Source of the DNA: Deltaproteobacteria bacterium
Lineage (GTDB): Bacteria > Desulfobacterota > GWC2-55-46
Direction: 5' to 3'
Assembly: GCA_015075075.1 (NCBI GenBank)
Contig: JABTVA010000010.1
Coordinates: 44,158-108,157, forward strand
DNA: 64,000 nucleotides
Shown: positions 25,923-34,959 of the stretch, one piece after another
Layout of the letters: the number at the start of each line of letters is the position of its first letter
How positions within the stretch are numbered: position 1 is the first letter of the stretch
Notes under the pieces: generated by a model
What the model was told of the DNA's origin: nothing
Database searches by the model: none
The model's input: the letters and a program-made list of their open reading frames with translations, nothing else
Made by a program: the position numbers and the translations under genes

Positions 25923-27102
25923 CTGCCCGCCTTTTCCGGAGTTCCTTCGCATGAGCTCAGGGGTGATCAGCTTTATTCCTTTGCGCGGCGTATCGTTCGA
26001 GCCCCTTTTTTATCATGGGCCTTATGAAGGCAGGGGCGTTCTTGAGCCTTTCCTCGGCATCCGGCCCATGCTGCGGGCGGGGCGGTCGCCTCTTTTAACG
26101 CCCTTAGCTCGTGCCGTGCACCAGGGGTCTTCGGCCATGAGGTCGCCTCTTGCGGCGAGGGCCCTTGCCCTGCAGCCGCCGCATGAGTCCGAGTATTCGC
26201 ATTCCACGCACCTGCCCTTGTAGACGGGGCTCCGCAGCGTCTTGAATGCCGGGTCGTTTTCCCATATCTCCAAAGGGCTTTTCCTGAGGCTGGCGAGCCT
26301 TCGTTGTGAGTATGTAGGGGCATGCACGAAGCCCTCGGGTGAATCCTCAGATACCCCTTCCGGCTATGCAGCCGCTTGTGCCGCCTTTAAGGAGAGCGCT
26401 TTCGGGTCGGACTCTGCCCGCCACCCGGACCAGGTGCGGGCGCACCGCGCCCTGACCATTATCCTTCCCGTATTCCTTCTCTTGGCGGCAATGGAGTCGA
26501 GCGCGGATTCGTACTCGGTCGGGGTGAGGTCGGTCGCCTTCTGGCCGCGACCGGCAGACGAGGAAAAGTAGTTTACCGCCATTGCCCGTCTTTTCGGCGA
26601 ACCCGACGAATGACGGGATCTCATCCATGTTTTCCTTTGTGAGCGTGAACTGGAGCTGGAAGGGCGAAGACCGGACAATGCCTCTATGCCCTTTAATGTC
26701 CTTGCCCATGAGCCTTCAAGGCCGCGGATGCGGTCGTGATGGCGGGGAGTAAGCCAGTCAGCTTACTCCAGCGCCCTGCACGCCAGAGCCGAGGAGCTTC
26801 TTTACGGTTTCGTCCGTAAGAAGCGTACCGTTAGTCCCGATAACCGGGGAAAGCCCGAGGGATGATGCGCGGCCTGCAAGGAGGAATATGTCCTCTCTTA
26901 GGAGCGGCTCGCCTCCGGTAAGGACGAGCATGCAGCCGGGTGAGAGGCTTCCTATCTGGCCGATATAGGAGAGGGCTTCATCCGTGGGGACGGCGTCCGC
27001 CCCGGAGAGCTCGCAGGCGTCGAGGTAGCAATGGCCGCAACAGAGGTTGCACCTTTTGGTTACGTTCCATGAGATGAGGAAGGGAGGTGCTATGGCGCTC
27101 AT
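25890..27102 (-). pseudogene. Radical-SAM haem-biosynthesis-like protein (AhbC/AhbD/NirJ family) with PCP_red tail, frameshifted
   Basis: The N-terminus (26758-27102) has the radical-SAM cluster C-N-L-C-C-G-H-C and LTGGEPLL. The middle is readable in other frames: LTPTEYESAL, RARCA and GCIAG blocks typical of the AhbC/AhbD/NirJ group. The C-terminal SPASM-type cysteines are clear (GRCVECEYSDSCGGCRARA, AEDPWC). After that comes a short helical segment (EERLKNAPAFIRPMIKKGLE ... LITPELMR) that matches the PCP_red domain. At least four frame changes occur between 25.95 and 26.76 kb. The start overlaps the stress-protein stop by four bases. Members decarboxylate or modify siroheme-derived tetrapyrroles; which step is served here is not clear. 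Confidence 0.7.
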
Positions 27103-28274
27103 CCTTCGATATTCTTCCTGACCTTCCGCATGAATTCAGGGGTTATCTCCGCCACACCCTCTTTCCGCGCGGCATCCTCGACCATGTTCTTCACGATGCC
27201 GCTTGCGAACTTCGGTATGCGGGAGAGGACCTCAAGGGCGCCTTTTGTCCATGCCGGGGCGTCTTTCGGGGCAGCGGGAACTGGCGCGAACTCTCTCGCC
27301 GAGACGAGCACGTGGCAGGGGACTTCCCTCAGGCAGTTCTCGGCGGTCGAGCCTATGTCCAGGCCTTCGACCGCGTGCGCGCCCGTCCTTCCGAGGACGA
27401 GGAGGAACGGCCGGGCCTTCCGCGCGTATTTGATTATCTCGTCAGAGGCCTTCCCGGAAAGGAGGGTCGTTTTTATTTTTTTTCCTTTTGAGGCGGCCAG
27501 CCTTTCGGCGGCCTCAAGGTGGCCCCTGTAGATGCGAGCCAGGCCCTTGTCTATTATCTCGTCATGGAGCCTTTCCTGCTCCCTGAACCTGAAAAGCCGC
27601 CCTGCCTCCTCGGTAAGGATGCCCGCGATCGAGCGGAACGCCGCCTGGTGGAACACGGGGTCAAAGGCGCTTATTGCCTCCACCTCGAAGCCGAATACGT
27701 CCGATAGTTCCAGCGCCGTAAGGAGGCCGCCGAAGGAGGCGGGGCTTCCGTCCAGGGCGGCTATTATGCCGCGGCCTGTTTCTAAGCGCTCCCGGGATAC
27801 GAGGACGTCTTTTCGGACCCTCCGGACGACCCTCTCGCAAACGCTCCCGATCCTGCTCGTGCCGGTCCTACCGAGGCCCATAAGTCCCATTGCCACGAGG
27901 TCGTAGCCGGCTTCACCGGCTTCCTTGACTATCTCCTCGAAGTTTTTCCCTTCCCTGCTTACGCCACCGGCATCAAGACCCGAGCATCTTGCCCTGGCCT
28001 GGAAGACGGCCATGTACGAGTCGGATATTATCTCGAGGCCCCTTGTTATTAGCGTGTCGTGGATCTCGCGCGTGTTCTTGAGAGCGTCCTCGTTCCTGTA
28101 TGCCTCGGGGAGCCCGTCTTCCATCTCCATGAACCGTGAGTTGTGGAGCCTGGCCGCGTAAACGTGGCACCCGGTAAGGCGGGCATCCGATGAGCGCGCA
28201 AGCGCGATCGCCAAGTCGGCCCCGGCATTGGCGTGGTCGGAATTATCAAGGCAGACGAGAATATTACGGTACAT
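27099..28274 (-). CDS. Tandem universal stress protein with C-terminal PCP_red-like domain
   Basis: A 391-residue cytoplasmic protein. Two Usp domains are present (about 1-155 and 165-325). Each has the ATP-binding pattern G-x2-G-x9-G-S: GLMG...IGS in the first and GRTG...IGS in the second. A linker rich in Ala/Pro leads to about 50 residues (LSRIPKFASGIVKNMVEDAA ... ITPEFMRKVRKN) that resemble the PCP_red domain of light-independent protochlorophyllide reductase, a domain also seen in haem-biosynthesis radical-SAM proteins. It is translationally coupled (ATGA) to such a radical-SAM gene. This suggests a nucleotide-sensing partner for tetrapyrrole chemistry; that is inference. Confidence 0.85.
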   Translation of the reverse strand: MYRNILVCLDNSDHANAGADLAIALARSSDARLTGCHVYAARLHNSRFMEMEDGLPEAYRNEDALKNTREIHDTLITRGLEIISDSYMAVFQARARCSGLDAGGVSREGKNFEEIVKEAGEAGYDLVAMGLMGLGRTGTSRIGSVCERVVRRVRKDVLVSRERLETGRGIIAALDGSPASFGGLLTALELSDVFGFEVEAISAFDPVFHQAAFRSIAGILTEEAGRLFRFREQERLHDEIIDKGLARIYRGHLEAAERLAASKGKKIKTTLLSGKASDEIIKYARKARPFLLVLGRTGAHAVEGLDIGSTAENCLREVPCHVLVSAREFAPVPAAPKDAPAWTKGALEVLSRIPKFASGIVKNMVEDAARKEGVAEITPEFMRKVRKNIEG

Positions 28275-28281
28275 ACGCCCT

Positions 28282-28598
28282 TTATTTTATCCCAACCGCG
28301 TTCCGGTGAAAAGGTTTTAATTCCCGGAGCCTCTCGACGAAGGCAGATGGAAGCCCCTGATCCCCTGCCGCCCGGAGGGCGTAAATGCAGAGAAGTATCG
28401 CGGCTGTAAGGGGGAGGCTTATGATGTGGATTTTTATGAACTCGACAGGGAGGCGTAAAAGGCTTCCTCGACCGTAAAGGCAGCGGGATAGGAGGACTTG
28501 AAATTATCTATTTCTTTAATGGAGCGGTAGGAAACCGCCACGATGAGGGCCATGCAGAGTGCTATTGCTGCTGTGAGGAGCGGCCTCAATGTTTTCAC
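28282..28598 (-). pseudogene. Small two-helix membrane protein, single frameshift
   Basis: From a GTG at 28598 (GGAAGG upstream) the chain reads KTLRPLLTAAIALCMALIVA as helix 1, then a charged stretch ending EEAFYASL. After a frame change near 28450 it continues PVEFIKIHIISLPLTAAILL as helix 2 and ends near 28282 with a basic tail (about 105 residues in all). The pattern fits a two-helix inner-membrane protein. Family unknown. It ends eight bases before the stress-protein start, so the two may be co-transcribed. Confidence 0.45.
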
Positions 28599-28691
28599 CG
28601 GGCTGCCTTCCTTGCCTTTACATGAGTATAGCCGAAAGGAGGTCATGGCGGCAAAGGCGGCCCGAAAAATCATGCGAAGGCGGGCGGCGCT

Positions 28692-29375
28692 TCAGGGCGT
28701 ATCCTTGCATTCCTCCTCGCCGGAGCAGGGCGAGCCGTATTCCTCGCACTTGCATTCTATCTTTTCGTAGGCCCCGGTCTCTTCGTTATAGGCGTGGACG
28801 ATCCCGGCGCCTATCCCATAGTACCAGCCGTGGAGCCTTAACCTGCCCTCCTTCAGGGCCAGGGCCACGAGCGGATAGGTCTTGAGGTTTTCGAGCTGCC
28901 GGATTACATGCCTCTTGGCCGTCATCTCCATCTTCGAGGCGTATGAAGGGTCGCTGTTGTGCTTCAGGACGTAGTCCTTCACGCCCGAGGCGCTCCTTAT
29001 CCATTCCTTCATGTTGTCCATGCAGTCCAGTTCCCTCTCGTCGCACCAGAGGGCGTTCAAGGCCCCGCAGTCCGAGTGGCCGCAGACGACGATGTCGGTT
29101 ATCTGGAGCTTCATGAGGGCGAACTCTATGGCGGCGGCGGTGCAGGTTTTTTTCATGTCGCCATAATTCGGAGGCACCATGTTCCCCACGTTCTTGACGA
29201 CGAAGAGGTCGCCGGGCTTGCTCTGCGTGAGGAGGTTCGGGTCCACGCGCGCGTCCGAGCACGCGATGAAGAGGATGTCAGGGGACTGCCCCTTCCCTAT
29301 TTTCCTGAAGAGGTCCTGTTCCTGCTTATAGAAGGTCTGCTGAAACTTGCGGATGCCTTTGTAGAGCCTGTCCAT
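28692..29375 (-). CDS. Beta-class carbonic anhydrase
   Basis: A 227-residue beta carbonic anhydrase. Zinc ligands are Cys39, His100 and Cys103 (in ACSDARVD and CGHSDCGAL), with the catalytic Asp41-Arg43 pair. It interconverts CO2 and bicarbonate in the cytoplasm. The C-terminus carries an extra Cys/Glu-rich tail (CKCEEYGSPCSGEEEC) not needed for the fold, which may bind metal. Length is otherwise standard. It stands between EndoQ and a two-helix protein. Confidence 0.92.
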   Translation of the reverse strand: MDRLYKGIRKFQQTFYKQEQDLFRKIGKGQSPDILFIACSDARVDPNLLTQSKPGDLFVVKNVGNMVPPNYGDMKKTCTAAAIEFALMKLQITDIVVCGHSDCGALNALWCDERELDCMDNMKEWIRSASGVKDYVLKHNSDPSYASKMEMTAKRHVIRQLENLKTYPLVALALKEGRLRLHGWYYGIGAGIVHAYNEETGAYEKIECKCEEYGSPCSGEEECKDTP

Positions 29376-29454
29376 GGTAACCTCCCTGCCTGGAACTTGG
29401 TTTGAGCGCAGGGCTCTTGTGGTAACGGGCCCTCTTTCGACGCGCTAAGGAGAT

Positions 29455-30700
29455 TCAGAAGAGGGACGGATGGTGCTCCGCGTCCTTCTCTTCCGTGGCC
29501 TCGTGGCCGAAGATGCTGATGCGCCCGAACTCCCCATCGAAGCCGGGGGTTATGGAAATATCGCCCTCCCTTACTTTTATTATGGCCGAGGCGACCCTTT
29601 CTCCGGCTGCCTCCCGTATCTCGCTCTCTTCCATGTCCAGGAGGTAGCTGAACTCGGGCGCCAGCGCCGTAAGCCTCCTGTATTCGCGCTGCACTTTCTG
29701 GCTCGCGACACCTGTCCCGATGCACTCTGACAGGACCTCCTCCAGGGGCACGAGGCGCCTTGCCGGGACGGCGTTCTCCGGCCGCGCTCCATCCATTCTA
29801 TCGGCAAGCTCCTCGACCCTTGAGAGCACCCCTACGGTAAGGGGTTTGCCGCAGGAGGGGCAGATGCCTGAAAGGGCCTTTGTCTCCGCTGGCTTAAGGC
29901 TAACGCCGCAGGCCCTATGGCCGTCCGAGTGGTACTTGCCCTCCTCGGGGAAGAACTCCACGGTGAAGAGGAACCTCGATTTGTCCTTTTTTACAAGGAT
30001 ATCCCTTATTTCAAAATAGTCCATAGGGCAGTCGAAGACGTTCCGCCCTGCCGAGCTTGGACGGGGAGTGGGCGTCCGAGTTGGATATGAGGGCTATATT
30101 ATCGAGGCCGATCCCTCCAGTTCATCTCCGGGTCTGAGGAGGCCCGTTTCGATGGCGTGTATGTGCCTCGAATACTCCCTGAAGCATTCTCGATGGAGTC
30201 GAAGCCCGATTTCGAGCCGAAGATGGAGAACCAGGGCGTCCACGCGTGCGCGGGCACGAGCATCGCATCGGGCGAGGCGTCGAAAACGATCTTAGCGAGG
30301 TCTTTCGCCGAAAAGCCGAAAATAGCTGCCGTCGGAGCTTATGTTGCCCAGGGACTTGAACGCGGCGTTCATCTTCCTGGCCGCCTCGACGCTCGGCGAG
30401 AATATGAGGCTGTGGACCTTCCTGGTCCGGCCGCCCTGCGAGAAGATATTGGATACTTCCGCGGTAAGCATGAAATGGACCCGGTCTTCGCCCGATTTTC
30501 CCTTGAGAGCGAAAAGGCCGTTCCTGGCGGTTCGAGCTTCTCTCTATGGAGGCGAAATGGGCCGGGTGGGTGAAGTCGCCGGTGCCCAGAAGGCCGATAC
30601 CCTTGAGCTTCGCCCAGGACGCCACTGATTCGAGGGGCCATCTCCTGTCGTGGCCCCTCGAATACTTGCTGTGTATGTGCAGGTCGGCTATGATGCGCAT
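29455..30700 (-). pseudogene. Endonuclease Q family PHP-domain protein, frameshifted
   Basis: The N-terminus MRIIADLHIHSKYSRG has the PHP metal-binding HIH, followed by LLGTGDFTHPAHF. After frame changes the middle reads AEVSNIF and SLGNISSDG, and SNSDAHSPSKLGR follows near 30050-30080. The C-terminal part (29455-30024) has a CPSCGKPLTVGV zinc-finger-like block. EndoQ cuts 5' of deaminated bases in archaea and some bacteria. Frame changes lie near 30550, 30270-30330, 30200 and 30030. The complete domain order suggests sequence indels rather than decay. Confidence 0.7.
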
Positions 30701-30741
30701 GGCTTCTTGTCCGGTAGGTTAGTGTCGGGCTGACCCCCTGA

Positions 30742-30899
30742 CAGGCTGCTTAAAAAGCCCAGTCTGCTTTGTCGTCTTCAAAATTCGTCATCGCGGCGTA
30801 CAAAAAAGTACGCCTCATTCCTCATTTCTCGACTCCTCGCATCTCGGACTTTTTAAGCAGCCTGTACATGGTTTTAAGTTTTTCAGCAAGCTGCTAAAT
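30742..30899. repeat. Dispersed intergenic repeat, copy 1
   Basis: About 158 bases with terminal inverted repeats (CAGGCTGCTTAAAAAG at the left, CTTTTTAAGCAGCCTG inside the right half) and an internal GCGTAC...GTACGC hairpin. Its right end supplies the stop codon of fabI. A second copy lies at 33420-33575. Confidence 0.8.
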
Positions 30900-31664
30900 C
30901 CCCATTATGCTGTAGCCCGAATCGACGTGGATTATCTCCCCGGTCACGCCGCTTGAGAGGTCCGATATGAGGTACAGGGCCGTGCCGGCCACGTCCGCCT
31001 GCGTTACGTTCCTCCTCATGGGGGACTTGGCCTCCACGACGTCGAGTATCTGCTTGAAGCCGGAGATCCCCGCGGCGGCGAGCGTCTTTATGGGGCCCGC
31101 GGATATGGTGTTTACCCTTATGCCGCGCGGCCCGAGGTCGGAGGCAAGGTATCTGGAGCTCGCCTCGAGCGCCGCCTTGGCAACGCCCATTACGTTATAG
31201 TTGGCGACGACCTTTTCGCTGCCATAATAGCTCAGGCTCACGATGGACCCGGGCCTGCCTTCCATGAGAGGGGCTGCGGCCCTGGCGAGCGCTACGAGGG
31301 AGAAGGCGCTTACGTCGAGCGCGAGCCTGAAGCCGTCCCTCGACGTTGCAAGGAATTCGCCCTTGAGCTCCTCTTTTCTGGCGAAGGCTACCGAATGTAC
31401 CAGGGCGTCAAGCCCGCCCCATTCGCTGCGGACGGTTTGGAATACGGACTCTATCTGCGCGTCGTCGGTTACGTCGCAAGGGAGAATGAGCCTGGAGCCG
31501 AGCGATTCGGCAAGCGGCCTGACCCTCGATTCGAGCGCCTCCCCGGCATACGTGAAGGCGAGCTCCATCCCCTCCCTTTTGAGGGCCTCGGCTATGGCCC
31601 AGGCTATGCTCCTCTCGTTGGCGACCCCGAATATCACACCTTTTCTGCCGTCGAGCAAACCCAT
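30894..31664 (-). CDS. fabI: Enoyl-ACP reductase (NADH)
   Basis: A 256-residue short-chain dehydrogenase of the FabI type, catalysing the last reduction of fatty-acid elongation. The nucleotide-binding start is GVANERSIAWAIA, and SVAFA is the FabI block. The catalytic pattern is Tyr-x6-Lys in the segment SYYGSEKVVANYNVMGVAKA. The C-terminus ends DSGYSIMGI. The stop codon (TAG) lies inside the end of the dispersed repeat. It is probably monocistronic. Confidence 0.95.
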   Translation of the reverse strand: MGLLDGRKGVIFGVANERSIAWAIAEALKREGMELAFTYAGEALESRVRPLAESLGSRLILPCDVTDDAQIESVFQTVRSEWGGLDALVHSVAFARKEELKGEFLATSRDGFRLALDVSAFSLVALARAAAPLMEGRPGSIVSLSYYGSEKVVANYNVMGVAKAALEASSRYLASDLGPRGIRVNTISAGPIKTLAAAGISGFKQILDVVEAKSPMRRNVTQADVAGTALYLISDLSSGVTGEIIHVDSGYSIMGI

Positions 31665-31831
31665 ATGGGCACCCCCTTGAATGGTAGACTGCCGTAAGCC
31701 GGGGCTAATCGGCTTGGAAAAGCGGCATTATTTCTTATCATTAAACCGCCCGTCCTTTCAACAGTTTTCGTTTGCCCGGAAGGGGCAATTACGATAAACT
31801 CATACCAGAGCGACCCAAGGAGGTACCTCCC

Positions 31832-32323
31832 ATGTTCGAGCATATCGAGGAAAAGGAAGCTGTTAAGACGGCCGCCCTGATAGAGGTGAACGGCTATATG
31901 TTCTACAAGCTCCTCGCCGAGAAGACGGCGAACAGGGAGGCGAAGGCCATATTGAAAAAGCTCGCCGACGACGAAAAGAGGCACCTCAAGCTAATAGAGA
32001 CGAAGTTCTTCCCCGAGGCCGGGTTCAGGGACCAGATAACGGAAGAGGAGATAGAGATAGAGGACTATATCGAAAAAGAGGGCAGGGCCGACATGTTCTC
32101 CAGGCGCATAAACGTCGACGAGCTCGTGCGCTCGCTCGACGACCCCAGGAAGGCGCTCCTCCTGGCCCTCGAGACCGAAAAACACTCTGTCCGCTATTTC
32201 GAAAGCCTCGCGGCCTACTCTCGGACCGAGGACGGCAGGCGCATGTACAATGAGCTCGCGGATGTGGAGATGTCACATGTGAGCCAGATAGAGGCCATGC
32301 TCGCCGACGGGTCCGGCCATTGA
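31832..32323 (+). CDS. Ferritin-like / rubrerythrin-type protein without rubredoxin domain
   Basis: A 163-residue four-helix di-iron protein. Metal-binding positions are seen as E-x2-G (LIEVNGYMFY), DDEKRHLKLIE, ETEKHSVRYFE and DVEMSHVSQIE. The C-terminal rubredoxin CxxC pairs of classical rubrerythrin are missing. Such proteins handle peroxide or store iron in anaerobes. AAGGAGGT lies at 31817-31824, so the ATG at 31832 is chosen. Confidence 0.85.
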   Translation: MFEHIEEKEAVKTAALIEVNGYMFYKLLAEKTANREAKAILKKLADDEKRHLKLIETKFFPEAGFRDQITEEEIEIEDYIEKEGRADMFSRRINVDELVRSLDDPRKALLLALETEKHSVRYFESLAAYSRTEDGRRMYNELADVEMSHVSQIEAMLADGSGH

Positions 32324-32399
32324 AATTCCAGAAGCAGCTCTTCAGTTCCGTGTTATCCCTATAAGCAGGCTCCCGGTTCTTGAAAAAACCCTTTTCTGA

Positions 32400-32405
32400 T
32401 ATAAT
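32400..32405 (+). promoter_or_regulatory. -10 box six bases before the galT start (leaderless candidate)
   Basis: TATAAT, then GCGTCC, then the ATG at 32412. No ribosome site is present. TTCTTG at 32377-32382 would be the -35 at 17-base spacing. Confidence 0.5.
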
Positions 32406-32411
32406 GCGTCC

Positions 32412-33407
32412 ATGCCCGAGCTGAGATTCAACGTGATTACCAGGGAGTGGGTAATCATCGCCACCGAGCGCGCCAAGCGCCCCAAGGACTTCAGCAACAA
32501 CAAGGAGACCCGCTTAAGGCCTGAACGAGTGCCGACCTGCCCCTTCTGCCCCGGAAACGAGCACAAGACACCGGCCGAGCGGTTCAGGGTCCCTGAGGGC
32601 GACGGCTGGAAGATACGCGTGGTCGCGAACAAGTTCCCGGCCCTTAATCCCGAGGGAGAGAAAAAACGGCTCGGGAACGGCCTCCGGACCGCGGTCACCG
32701 GGGTCGGGGTCCACGAGGTCATAATAGAAACCCCCGTGCATAACCTCCATACGGGCCTGCAGGACGTCGGCAACATAGAGGAGCTCATAAGGGTATACAT
32801 GGCCCGCTTCGTGGAGGCGAACAGGGACCCCAGGGTAGAGCACGCCATCATATTCAAGAACCACGGAGAGGGGGCAGGCACCTCCATCGACCACCCCCAT
32901 TCGCAGCTCATAGCAACCCCTGTCGTGCCGGTCCAGTTCAGGGACAGGGTCCAGGCGGCGCTCCACTACTTCGACGACACGGGCGAGTGCCTCGTCTGCT
33001 CGGTCCTTAAAAAGGACCTGCAGGACGGGACAAGAATCATATACGACACCCCGCATTTCCTGACGTTCATACCTTACGCGGCCCTGTCGCCCTTTCACAT
33101 ATGGATATTCCCCAAGAGGCATTCGGCCTCGTTCAGCTCGCTTACCGGCGAGGAGGCGAGCGACCTTGCCGCGCACCTCAAGAACATCCTCTCCAGGTTC
33201 CATTACGGGCTCTCCGGCCCGGACTATAATTACGTGATAAGGTCCTCGCGCCCCAAGGACGCGGGGAACGAGTATTGCCACTGGTACATGAGCATCATTC
33301 CGAGGCTCTCCACCGCAGCCGGTTTCGAGATGGGAAGCGGCATGTTCATCAATACGAGCCTGCCCGAAAAGAACGCAGAGTATCTGAGGTCTGTAAGGCC
33401 TGAATAG
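32412..33407 (+). CDS. galT: Galactose-1-phosphate uridylyltransferase
   Basis: A 331-residue HIT-superfamily nucleotidyltransferase. The active site HPHSQ is at residues 161-165 and the zinc pair Cys43/Cys46 in CPFC. The enzyme swaps UMP between UDP-glucose and galactose-1-phosphate; in organisms without a Leloir pathway it may act on other sugar phosphates. No galK or galE lies nearby. It starts six bases after a TATAAT box with no Shine-Dalgarno sequence. A dispersed repeat follows the stop within 15 bases. Confidence 0.92.
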   Translation: MPELRFNVITREWVIIATERAKRPKDFSNNKETRLRPERVPTCPFCPGNEHKTPAERFRVPEGDGWKIRVVANKFPALNPEGEKKRLGNGLRTAVTGVGVHEVIIETPVHNLHTGLQDVGNIEELIRVYMARFVEANRDPRVEHAIIFKNHGEGAGTSIDHPHSQLIATPVVPVQFRDRVQAALHYFDDTGECLVCSVLKKDLQDGTRIIYDTPHFLTFIPYAALSPFHIWIFPKRHSASFSSLTGEEASDLAAHLKNILSRFHYGLSGPDYNYVIRSSRPKDAGNEYCHWYMSIIPRLSTAAGFEMGSGMFINTSLPEKNAEYLRSVRPE

Positions 33408-33419
33408 AATTCAGCCTGG

Positions 33420-33575
33420 CAGGCTGCTGAAAAAGCCCAATCTGCTATGTCGTCTTCAAGGTTGGACACTCCGGCGTACTACGAAGGTACGCCTCATTCC
33501 TCACTTTTCGACTCCTTGCATCTTGAGCTTTTGAGCAGCCTGAATGTGATTTTGAGTTTTCAGCAACCTGCTAAA
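33420..33575. repeat. Dispersed intergenic repeat, copy 2
   Basis: About 156 bases aligned along its length with the copy at 30742-30899. Shared blocks are AGGCTGCT, TGTCGTCTTCA, GGTACGCCTCATTCCTCA-type, and CAGCA-CTGCTAAA at the right end. It ends in the ribosome site of the Nudix gene. Confidence 0.8.
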
Positions 33576-33583
33576 GGAGGGCT

Positions 33584-34009
33584 TTGGCGCAGGAGTACAG
33601 GAACCCGCTCCCGACGGTCGACGTCATAATCGAGACCGGCGGCGGCATAGTGCTTATAGAGAGGAAGAACGCCCCGGAAGGGTGGGCCCTGCCCGGAGGG
33701 TTCGTCGATTACGGGGAATCTCTCGAGGACGCGGCGATAAGAGAGGCCAGGGAAGAGACCTCGCTTGAGGTGACGCTTAAATGCCAGCTCCATGCCTACT
33801 CGGACCCGGCCAGGGATCCCCGGAAGCACACGCTCTCGGTGGTCTTCGTGGCGGAAGCCGAAGGCGTGCTTGAGGCCCGGGACGACGCGAAGGCGGCCGG
33901 CGTCTTTACGGAAGAGAACCTGCCCGGCCCGCTTGTATTCGACCACGCGAGGATAATCGGAGACTACTTCAGGTGGAAAAGGGAGGGGTGGGAGGTATTT
34001 GAATATTGA
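33584..34009 (+). CDS. Nudix hydrolase
   Basis: A 141-residue Nudix protein. The box G-x5-E-x7-R-E-x2-E-E is complete ([20 protein letters not shown] then ETS). The start is TTG at 33584, placed by AAAGGAGG four bases upstream; the ribosome site abuts the end of the dispersed repeat. The family hydrolyses nucleoside diphosphate derivatives; ADP-ribose pyrophosphatase-like members share the [10 protein letters not shown] form. Substrate not certain. Confidence 0.9.
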   Translation: MAQEYRNPLPTVDVIIETGGGIVLIERKNAPEGWALPGGFVDYGESLEDAAIREAREETSLEVTLKCQLHAYSDPARDPRKHTLSVVFVAEAEGVLEARDDAKAAGVFTEENLPGPLVFDHARIIGDYFRWKREGWEVFEY

Positions 34010-34132
34010 TTTATTGAGGTTCCTGGCGCCTTGAAGGCCTCATTCGATAAGCGCAATAGCTATCCCGGCCAGCGCCGTCAAACGTAATCCCCTTTTCCCG
34101 TTTCCTGCCCTTTCCACGACAATCAGAAGCTG

Positions 34133-34753
34133 TAGGAGATGCCGCCGTAAATATGGCTTGCCTCGTAGTCGAGGTCGAAATTGAGGTCGCCTCCGAATGA
34201 AAAATCGGCCCTGGCGTACTTGTATTCCCCGAATATTGAGAAATTGGTAATGACCGGAAAATCCACGCCCGCAAGGAGATGCCATCCGAGGGTGTGGTCG
34301 GAATCCCCTGAAAAGGTGTTTGATACGCCGAAGACCGGTGTGGCGAGGGTCCCGTTCGATATCCTCCCGAAGTACCAGCCGAAACCGATGCGGCATACGG
34401 GCGTAATGCAGGTTCCGTAAAGCGCGCGATAGCGTTCACCGAGGCCGAAAGGACCCTCACGTCAGCGTCCATTGCCGCCCTGACGCCGGCTGCGCCCAGT
34501 TCGTCCGCATCCGGGAAGTGGGCGTTAAAGTCGGCCTGTAGCCCGAAGATGGAGCTCGGGTCGCGAAACCACCCGCCTTTTACCCCTACTGACGGGCCGG
34601 AGTCGAATTCCATCCTGCCCGCCTGCCCGCCGCCCTCTACATTGGCCTTGTGCGGGATGGCCGCAGTATGCCTGGATGTGGTTCTCTGCCCTGGAATCAG
34701 CCGAAATCCCCAGTACCGCCGCTGCCAGAATAAGAGAAGAAAATACCCTTCAA
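34133..34753 (-). pseudogene. Outer-membrane beta-barrel protein (OmpA/P44-like), frameshifted
   Basis: A TTG at 34753 opens a signal peptide (KGIFFSSLILAAAVLGISAD). After a shift near 34650 the chain reads GGGQAGRMEFDSGPSVGVKG and then barrel strands through FNAHFPDADELGAAG. After a second shift near 34410 it continues IGFGWYFGRISNGTL and ends YGGISYSF, with the C-terminal Phe recognised by the barrel-assembly machinery. About 205 residues if corrected. It is an eight-strand-type barrel of unknown role. The promoter is divergent from the next gene. Confidence 0.6.
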
Positions 34754-34796
34754 AGCAGTCTCCGTTCTCGCTATAAAGCCTTCTTGTATGTTGTTC

Positions 34797-34824
34797 AGTT
34801 TACAGCGGAAACCCCGGTTGTCAA
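34797..34824 (-). promoter_or_regulatory. Promoter of the outer-membrane barrel gene
   Basis: On the minus strand TTGACA, 16 bases, TAAACT, pointing at the start at 34753. Confidence 0.55.
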
Positions 34825-34842
34825 ATCAGGCCGGAGGGTGTT

Positions 34843-34871
34843 TTGACCCGCCGGCGAACAGGCTGTATGAT
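34843..34871 (+). promoter_or_regulatory. Promoter of the secreted protein gene at 34960
   Basis: TTGACC, 17 bases, TATGAT. It is divergent from the promoter at 34797-34824, with the two -35 boxes 18 bases apart. Confidence 0.6.
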
Positions 34872-34959
34872 TTCGATATGGGTGTAAAATCCAACATGGC
34901 GCGGCCTTTCAGGAGCAATCAGGAGCAATACAATTAAGCCGCGGGAAAGGATTCTGACC

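Noticed and set aside
30742..33575. Insertion sequences flanking fabI to galT (composite transposon)
   Set aside because: The two repeats are 156-158 bases with no transposase, and the genes between are ordinary housekeeping genes in different orientations.
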